From Prevotella pectinovora (GTDB lineage: Bacteria > Bacteroidota > Bacteroidia > Bacteroidales > Bacteroidaceae), in NCBI RefSeq assembly GCF_000834015.1, contig NZ_JXQI01000062.1, forward strand, positions 62,001-126,000: a stretch of DNA of 64,000 bases, read 5' to 3'. A program made the translations under genes and the position numbers. How positions within the stretch are numbered: position 1 is the first letter of the stretch; the number at the start of each line of letters is the position of its first letter. Below are positions 59,423 through 64,000 of this stretch, piece by piece. The notes beneath the pieces were generated by a model. That model had not been told where the DNA came from. It made no database searches and saw nothing but the letters and a program-made list of their open reading frames with translations.

Positions 59423-61786
59423 TTATTTGCTGCCCTTGAGCGCCTTGTCCATGTTTTCGGCGGCACGTCTGCCGTCGCCCATAGCCAGGATCACCGTGGC
59501 TCCGCCGCGCACGATGTCGCCTCCGGCGAAGATTTCCTTCCTCGAGCTCTGCATGCAGTCGTCCACGGCGATGGTGTCCTTCCTGCCCAGTTCCAGTCCC
59601 TCGATGGATTTCGGCACGAGGGGGTTCGGCGACACGCCCACCGCTACTATCACCTGGTCGGTCTCCACGGTCAGGGTCTTGCCTTCTATAGGTTTCGGAC
59701 TTCTTCTTCCGCTGGCGTCGGGCTCTCCCAGTTCCATCACCTGTAGCACCGCCTTGCATACGGCACCGTTTTCGTCGGCGATGTATTCAATAGGATTGTG
59801 CAGGTTGAGGAAATTTATCCCCTCCTCCTTGGCGTGTCTCACCTCTTCCAGTCTTGCCGGCATTTCAGCCTCCGAGCGTCGGTAGACTATTGTCACGTCG
59901 GCTCCCAGTCTCTTGGCTGTTCGGCAGGAGTCCATGGCAGTGTTGCCTCCGCCAATCACGAGCACCTTCTTGCCGAAGTTCATCGGTGTGTCCGTCTTCG
60001 GGTCGGCAGCATCCATGAGGTTCACTCGTGTCAGATATTCGTTAGACGACATTATGTTGATGGCGTTTTCTCCCGGAATGTTCATGAAGTTTGGCAGTCC
60101 GGCTCCGCTTCCCACGAAGAATCCCTTGAATCCCTCTTCCTTTAGCTGCTCTATGGTGACAGTCTTTCCGATGATGCAGTCTGTGGTGAACTCCACTCCG
60201 AGCTTCCTGAGGTTTTCTATCTCCACGTCCACGATGTGGTTGGGCAGTCTGAACTCCGGAATTCCGTATTTCAGCACACCTCCGATTTCGTGCAGCGCCT
60301 CAAACACGTGCACCTCGTAGCCCCTCTTTGCCATGTCGCCTGCGAAGCTTAGTCCAGATGGTCCTGAGCCCACCACTGCCACTTTCACTCCGTTGCTCTC
60401 CGGCCTTCCGTCGTTCTGTTCGCCGCATCTCTGTGCGTAGTCGGCTGCGAATCTCTCCAGATATCCTATCGCCACCGCCGGCTCGTTCATCTTCAGGTGT
60501 ATGCATCTGCTTTCGCATTGCTTCTCCTGCGGGCATACTCGTCCGCATACGGCAGGCAGCGATGATGTGTTCTTGAGCACCCGTGCGGCTCCCTGTATGT
60601 TTCCGCGCTCTATGTTCTTTATAAACGAAGGTATGTCGATGCTCACGGGGCATCCTTCCGTGCACGACGGCTTTGCGCAGTCCAGGCATCTGTGGGCTTC
60701 GCGCTGAGCCATTTCGAGCGTTATCCCCTGGTTCACCTCTTCCTTGCGGTGTGCGATTCTGTATTCGGGGCTCAGCTCCGGCATCTCCACGCGTTCTATC
60801 GCCATGCGCTCCTTCGGCTTCATGCTCTTGCGCAGCTCTTTGCGCCATTCCGCCTCTCTGTCCTTGAGCTGCTCCAGTGTTTCGGCGGGGAAGACTGCCG
60901 GGGCGCCATCGCCGTTGGTCTGCGCCTTGGCTCCGCAGTTGCATTCAGCGGTCTCTGGCCTGCACAGATGCTCTTCGAAATGTTCCATCTCTTCTCTCTC
61001 AACCGCCTTGAATGTGCCCATTCTCTTGAACATCTCGTCCCAGTCAACGAGTGCTCCGTCGAATTCCGGTCCGTCGATGCATACGAACTTTGTCTTTCCT
61101 CCGATTGTCAGTCGGCATGCGCCGCACATTCCCGTGCCGTCCACCATGATTGTGTTGAGCGACACGTCGGTGGGGATATTATATTTTCCGGTGAGCAGGC
61201 AGCAGAATTTCATCATTATCGGGGGTCCGATGGCCACCACCTTGTCAATGTGTTCCTGGTTGATGAATTTCTCTATTCCTATGGTCACCACTCCCTTCTC
61301 GCCGTATGATCCGTCGTCGGTCATTACGATCACTTCGTCGCTGTATTCCCTCACCTCGTCTTCGAGTATGATGAGGTCTTTGTTTCTTCCGGCTATCACG
61401 GAGAGAATTCTGTTTCCCGCCTTCTTGAGCGCCTTGATGATGGGCAGCAGGGGTGCTGTGCCCACTCCTCCTCCGGCGCACACCACGGTGCCGAAGTTCT
61501 GTATGTGTGTGGGGCTTCCGAGCGGTCCCACCACGTCTTCCACGTAGTCGCCCTCGCTGAGCCTGCAGAGTTTCCTGGACGAGAGTCCCACTTCCTGCAC
61601 CACGAGCGTTATGGTGCCCCTGTGGGTGTCGGCGTCGGCTATGGTGAGCGGCATTCTCTCACTGTTTTTGTCCACTCTGATTATCACGAAGTTGCCTGCC
61701 TTGCGGCTTTTTGCTATGAGGGGCGCTTCGATTTCGAATTTGAATACTTTTTCCGAGAACTGTTGTTTCTGTATTATCTTGTTCAT
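59423..61786 (-). CDS. NfnAB/GltD-type fusion flavoprotein (ferredoxin-NADP or glutamate synthase-like)
   Basis: A 787-residue fusion. Residues about 1-280 are a ferredoxin-reductase-like subunit: MNKIIQKQQFSEKVFKFEIE, RMPLTIADAD, then GGGVGTAPLLPIIKAL (about 104-119) and a [2Fe-2S] site CGACRLT plus a later Cys. Residues about 330-787 are a GltD-like half: CLDCAKPSCTEGCPVSIDIP, AVCGRVCPQEKQCESRC, FAD site VVGSGPSGLSFAGDMAKRG and NADP site VIGGGNTAMDSCRTAKRLG. Such fusions are often labelled dihydroorotate dehydrogenase/glutamate synthase; electron bifurcation between NADH, NADPH and ferredoxin is a likely role. The ATG at 61786 is the family start; in-frame codons up to 61879 lie in the promoter palindrome. 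Confidence 0.9.
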   Translation of the reverse strand: MNKIIQKQQFSEKVFKFEIEAPLIAKSRKAGNFVIIRVDKNSERMPLTIADADTHRGTITLVVQEVGLSSRKLCRLSEGDYVEDVVGPLGSPTHIQNFGTVVCAGGGVGTAPLLPIIKALKKAGNRILSVIAGRNKDLIILEDEVREYSDEVIVMTDDGSYGEKGVVTIGIEKFINQEHIDKVVAIGPPIMMKFCCLLTGKYNIPTDVSLNTIMVDGTGMCGACRLTIGGKTKFVCIDGPEFDGALVDWDEMFKRMGTFKAVEREEMEHFEEHLCRPETAECNCGAKAQTNGDGAPAVFPAETLEQLKDREAEWRKELRKSMKPKERMAIERVEMPELSPEYRIAHRKEEVNQGITLEMAQREAHRCLDCAKPSCTEGCPVSIDIPSFIKNIERGNIQGAARVLKNTSSLPAVCGRVCPQEKQCESRCIHLKMNEPAVAIGYLERFAADYAQRCGEQNDGRPESNGVKVAVVGSGPSGLSFAGDMAKRGYEVHVFEALHEIGGVLKYGIPEFRLPNHIVDVEIENLRKLGVEFTTDCIIGKTVTIEQLKEEGFKGFFVGSGAGLPNFMNIPGENAINIMSSNEYLTRVNLMDAADPKTDTPMNFGKKVLVIGGGNTAMDSCRTAKRLGADVTIVYRRSEAEMPARLEEVRHAKEEGINFLNLHNPIEYIADENGAVCKAVLQVMELGEPDASGRRSPKPIEGKTLTVETDQVIVAVGVSPNPLVPKSIEGLELGRKDTIAVDDCMQSSRKEIFAGGDIVRGGATVILAMGDGRRAAENMDKALKGSK

Positions 61787-61830
61787 GGCCGTTAGTGGTT
61801 TTGATTTGACTAATCTGTGTATTAGATTTC

Positions 61831-61886
61831 TTTTGCCGTGCAAATATAGCAACATTTTTTGAATGCTACCATTTTGCACGGCAAAA
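61831..61886. repeat. 14-bp inverted repeat with a -7 element in the divergent gap
   Basis: TTTTGCCGTGCAAA (61831-61844) is perfectly repeated in inverse at 61873-61886. Inside, TAGCA and TGCTA are also inverted. The minus strand has TATATTTG (complement of 61841-61848), an exact -7 element for the NfnAB-type gene. The arrangement could be an operator or a bidirectional promoter. Confidence 0.65.
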
Positions 61887-61893
61887 AATCAGT

Positions 61894-62622
61894 ATGTCGG
61901 CGGCTTTCTCACTTTATTTCTATCCATGTGGGCTCTCCGGGCTTGCGGCTGTCGAGCAGCTGCATGAGGCGTGTCAGGGCTACGACAACTGGCTGAAACT
62001 TGCCTTCGCACTTTCCGACGGACTCGGAGAGGCTGGCAGACAGATTTTCGACCGCCTCTCGCAAATGAACGCCGACTACGACACTCGGGAATGCAACCGT
62101 CTATACGACAACTGCATGAAAGGAAACAAGGGAGGAATCACTATCGCAACTTTCTTCCAGATGGCAAGAGATCTGGCTAATGTTGACCTCAAGGAGATGG
62201 CAAGGGAAAGAGGGAAAAAAGAAGAAAGATCTTTACAAAAGAGTCTCAAGTGTCTCAAGTGTCTCACTGTCTCACCGTCTCATAAAATGAATAATAATTG
62301 TAATAAAAAAGATAATGTATTGATATATAATAATTTAGAGAAAACAGCCTATACTACTGGAGACAGTGAGACAGTGAGACACTTGAGACACTTTTGTAAA
62401 GACTTTTCCAACGGCTATACATTCTCCGACAATTTGGATACGGCAGACCTACCTCCCACACTCAAGAAAATCATGCACAACACGGCGGAACGGAATCGCA
62501 AAGCGGCGAAACAGAAGTGCAAAGCGGCGGAACAGAGAATGCAAGCAACTGATTGGCTAACCACAAAACACCTATATATGAACAACAACAGCAGACGAAA
62601 CCCTCTGCCCGATTGGGGCTGA
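61894..62622 (+). CDS. PriCT-2-like (primase C-terminal) protein, probable remnant with an internal inverted-repeat cassette
   Basis: The 242-residue frame begins with a segment resembling the PriCT-2 domain: YDNWLKLAFALSDGLGEAGR (about 29-48), DRLSQMNADYDTRECNRLYD (about 53-72) and GGITIATFFQMARD (about 79-92). In Bacteroidales this domain usually lies between a VirE/BT4734-type N-terminal domain and a helicase-like or DUF3987 domain. Here nothing precedes it. What follows is a low-complexity stretch (SLKCLKCLTVSPSH, then Asn/Lys-rich, then TGDSETVRHLRHF) and a short end DLPPTLKKIM plus a Lys/Ala/Glu tail. It is therefore probably a shortened or decayed mobile-element replication protein. 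The odd middle is encoded by the inverted repeat at 62230-62403. Confidence 0.5.
   Translation: MSAAFSLYFYPCGLSGLAAVEQLHEACQGYDNWLKLAFALSDGLGEAGRQIFDRLSQMNADYDTRECNRLYDNCMKGNKGGITIATFFQMARDLANVDLKEMARERGKKEERSLQKSLKCLKCLTVSPSHKMNNNCNKKDNVLIYNNLEKTAYTTGDSETVRHLRHFCKDFSNGYTFSDNLDTADLPPTLKKIMHNTAERNRKAAKQKCKAAEQRMQATDWLTTKHLYMNNNSRRNPLPDWG
62230..62403. repeat. Large inverted repeat built of GTCTCA units around an AT-rich loop
   Basis: The left arm (62230-62282) reads TCTTTACAAAAG then a GTCTCA ladder: AGTGTCTCA twice, CTGTCTCA, CCGTCTCA. The right arm (62359-62403) is the reverse complement of the same design with one fewer AGTGTCTCA unit and the same TCTTTACAAAAG outer end. Between them lie about 76 bases of very AT-rich sequence. 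The whole sits in one open frame. Confidence 0.9.
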
Positions 62623-62635
62623 ACAGAGAAAAGCC

Positions 62636-62681
62636 AAGCCGGCTTCGGAGTCTGTCGTATGACGACTTCCGGAGCCGGCTT
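62636..62681 (+). terminator. Hairpin terminator after the PriCT-2-like gene
   Basis: AAGCCGGCT (62636-62644) pairs with AGCCGGCTT (62673-62681), extended inward by CGGA/TCCG with wobble pairs. TTGTTCGTTT follows. Confidence 0.68.
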
Positions 62682-62754
62682 TGTTCGTTTCGTCTTGCCG
62701 GGGGCAGACGGTTTCCCGTTGTCTGATTGATTGTCAGCGCTCAATACTATCTGT

Positions 62755-62773
62755 CCCTCCCCTTTGGGGGAGG
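62755..62773. repeat. REP-like palindrome CCCTCCCC-TTT-GGGGGAGG
   Basis: A short strong hairpin followed by CCAGGTGGGGGCTGG. Elements of this exact style (CTCCCC, small loop, GGGGAG, then GGTGGGG) are scattered in many Bacteroidetes genomes between genes. It lies between the PriCT-2-like gene and the 3' end of pyrF, with nothing else recognisable in 62690-62820. Confidence 0.55.
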
Positions 62774-62824
62774 CCAGGTGGGGGCTGGAGTGGTGAAGCA
62801 AGGTTACTTTCTCCAGTCTCCCGT

Positions 62825-63649
62825 TTATCTGATTTTCTCCAGTTCCTCCTGCATTTGCTGCTGCAGCTCGGCAGCCTTGGCGGCCGCCACCTGTGCAAAG
62901 TCAGTGCCGGAGCTGGCGTAGATGATGCCACGGCTGCTGTTCACGAGCAGTCCGCAGTCTTTGTTCATGCCGTATTTGCACACCTCCTCGAGGCTTCCGC
63001 CCTGTGCGCCCACTCCCGGCACGAGCAGGAAGTGGTCGGGGGCTATCCTGCGGATGTCTTCAAACATCTTGCCCTGTGTGGCGCCCACCACATACATCAT
63101 GTTGTTTTTGTCGCCCCACTTCTGCGATGTGCGGAGCACTTTCTCGAAGAGGCGCTCGCCGCTCTGGTCGGCGGTGAGCTGGAAGTCGTGAGACCCCTTG
63201 TTGCTGGTCAGGGCGAGCAGTATCACCCATTTGCCCTCGTATTGCAGGAACGGCACCACGCTGTCTTCTCCCATATACGGTGCCACGGTGAGCGAGTCGA
63301 TGTTGTATTCCTCGAAGAATGTGCGGGCATACATGGTTGATGTGTTTCCGATGTCTCCGCGTTTGGCGTCGGCGATGATGAAGTGGTCGGGGTAGGCCCC
63401 CTTGAGATAGTTGATTGTCTTCTCGAAGGAGACGAGTCCCTTCACTCCCATGCTCTCGTAGAAGGCGAGGTTGGGCTTGTAAGCCACGCAGTATTTTGCG
63501 GTGGCGTCGATTATCTGCTTGTTGAAGGCGAAGATGGGGTCTTCGCCGCCAAGCAGGTGTTGCGGGATTTTCTTGATGTCGGTGTCGAGTCCGACGCAAA
63601 GGAAGGTTTTCTTCGTGAAAATCTGTTTTATGAGTTCTTCTCTGGTCAT
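62825..63649 (-). CDS. pyrF: Orotidine 5'-phosphate decarboxylase
   Basis: Last step of UMP synthesis. The 274-residue product belongs to the longer (type 2) form: [15 protein letters not shown] (about 15-29), [20 protein letters not shown] (about 42-61) and the catalytic [16 protein letters not shown] (about 88-103), whose Lys and Asp form the active site. [10 protein letters not shown] (about 211-220) is the phosphate loop. An Ala/Gln/Glu-rich helix closes the chain. It begins 33 bases after prfA on the same strand, so both are likely read together. Confidence 0.95.
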   Translation of the reverse strand: MTREELIKQIFTKKTFLCVGLDTDIKKIPQHLLGGEDPIFAFNKQIIDATAKYCVAYKPNLAFYESMGVKGLVSFEKTINYLKGAYPDHFIIADAKRGDIGNTSTMYARTFFEEYNIDSLTVAPYMGEDSVVPFLQYEGKWVILLALTSNKGSHDFQLTADQSGERLFEKVLRTSQKWGDKNNMMYVVGATQGKMFEDIRRIAPDHFLLVPGVGAQGGSLEEVCKYGMNKDCGLLVNSSRGIIYASSGTDFAQVAAAKAAELQQQMQEELEKIR

Positions 63650-63682
63650 AGCGTTATGAAATGTTTTTTTTGTTTGTCTTTT

Positions 63683-64000
63683 CTATAGCTCGTTCTCTTT
63701 CATCCTCTCGGCGTTTTCCTCTACAGTGAGCGCGTCAATCATCTCCTGAATGTCGCCGCCGAGGAATCCCTGCAGGTCGTGAGTGGTGAAGCCGATGCGG
63801 TGGTCGGTCACGCGGCCCTGGGGGAAGTTGTATGTGCGTATCTTTGCCGAGCGGTCGCCGGTTGAGACCAGTGTCTTGCGGCGCGAGGCGATGTCGTCGA
63901 TGTATTTCTGGTGTTCGCGGTCGTATATGAAGGTACGCAGGCGCGAGAGGGCGCGCTCCTTGTTCTTGGGCTGGTCGCGGGTCTCCGTACATTCGATGAG
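63683..64000 (-). CDS. prfA: Peptide chain release factor 1, C-terminal part (partial)
   Basis: The minus frame is open from the window edge to TAG at 63683-63685, giving 105 residues of the C-terminus. It contains TRDQPKNKERALSRLRTFIY, SRRKTLVSTGDRSAKIRTYN and FPQGRVTDHRIGFTTHDL, all diagnostic of RF1/RF2 domain 3/4. The order QPKNKERA and the RTYNFPQGRVTDHRI segment fit RF1. The start and the GGQ and PAT/PVT motifs lie outside the window. Longer-looking frames on this strand have no homology and are shadows. It probably leads the prfA-pyrF transcript. Confidence 0.9.
   Translation of the reverse strand, partial: LIECTETRDQPKNKERALSRLRTFIYDREHQKYIDDIASRRKTLVSTGDRSAKIRTYNFPQGRVTDHRIGFTTHDLQGFLGGDIQEMIDALTVEENAERMKENEL

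Noticed and set aside
59223..59759. Minus-strand frame with repeated Tyr-Lys-Ser units
   Set aside because: It translates the 9-bp repeat array and an out-of-frame part of the NfnAB-type gene.
62230..62403. CRISPR-like array
   Set aside because: The repeated units are hexamer ladders arranged as an inverted pair, with no spacers and no cas genes nearby.
63735..63992. 85-codon minus-strand frame at the right edge
   Set aside because: Another frame of the same strand encodes the release factor 1 C-terminus with clear motifs.

Overview
The window is a stretch of chromosome from a Bacteroidales bacterium, most likely a member of the Prevotellaceae. Four things point there. The gene families are typical of the group (DUF4270, DUF4296 and DUF3256 proteins, HU-CCDC81/SPOR protein, TamL/TamB, class III fructose bisphosphatase, imelysin plus di-heme oxidoreductase). 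Many lipoproteins have a short signal and a lipobox Cys. Shine-Dalgarno sites are scarce. Promoters repeatedly match the Bacteroidetes pattern TTTG, 19-20 nt, TAnnTTTG. No tRNA, rRNA, CRISPR array, complete insertion sequence or prophage was seen.

Layout. 1-0.7 kb: the tail of an unknown Gly/Pro-rich protein, then greA. 0.8-6.1 kb (minus strand): a porin, an imelysin, a di-heme oxidoreductase and a ResB/CcsA cytochrome c assembly protein. This cluster looks damaged: the porin is frameshifted, and the oxidoreductase is cut off and abuts a ResB/CcsA gene lacking its first codons. 6.4-12.6 kb: tryptophanase, a repeat-rich 0.69 kb gap, ribosomal protein S1, a small membrane protein and an SLC13-type permease. 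12.8-20 kb: an ArnT-like and a GtrB-like glycosyltransferase, convergent with the giant tamB. 20-25.3 kb: a 43-residue protein, a DUF4270 lipoprotein and half a glycogen synthase, divergent from panC-panD, then hemW. 25.4-34 kb: an EF-G paralogue with a degenerate G domain, tamL (partner of tamB), an RNA methyltransferase, rfbC with a lipoprotein, and a SPOR/FHA pair.

34.4-40.3 kb is an operon: ileS, a cysteine-free DksA-like protein, lspA, a DUF4296 lipoprotein and a small protein. 40.5-48.2 kb: pepD, an OmpH/Skp-like lipoprotein, an FAD oxidoreductase, pheT and a YebC-family regulator. 48.6-55.6 kb: a nucleotidyltransferase, a candidate promoter-to-terminator small RNA, a DUF3256 protein, then ftsE-lysC-lysA (lysine/diaminopimelate synthesis beside a cell-division ABC ATPase) and a membrane glycosyltransferase. 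55.7-64 kb: a glycosyltransferase-like protein, class III fbp, an NfnAB/GltD-type fusion, a primase-C-terminal-like gene remnant with large internal inverted repeats, pyrF and the end of prfA. This last part is visibly richer in G+C and carries four separate small-repeat arrays in its gaps.

Most genes are core housekeeping. The strongest odd signals are: the gene-truncating junction near 2.94 kb; the GTCTCA inverted-repeat cassette inside the PriCT-2-like gene; the candidate minus-strand small RNA at 49.86-49.93 kb; an apparently leaderless GTG start at 32,433; the 32-bp tandem repeat joining a stop to the next start at 57.2 kb; and the EF-G paralogue whose catalytic His is Ser. I did not find a clearly new multi-gene defence or mobile system.
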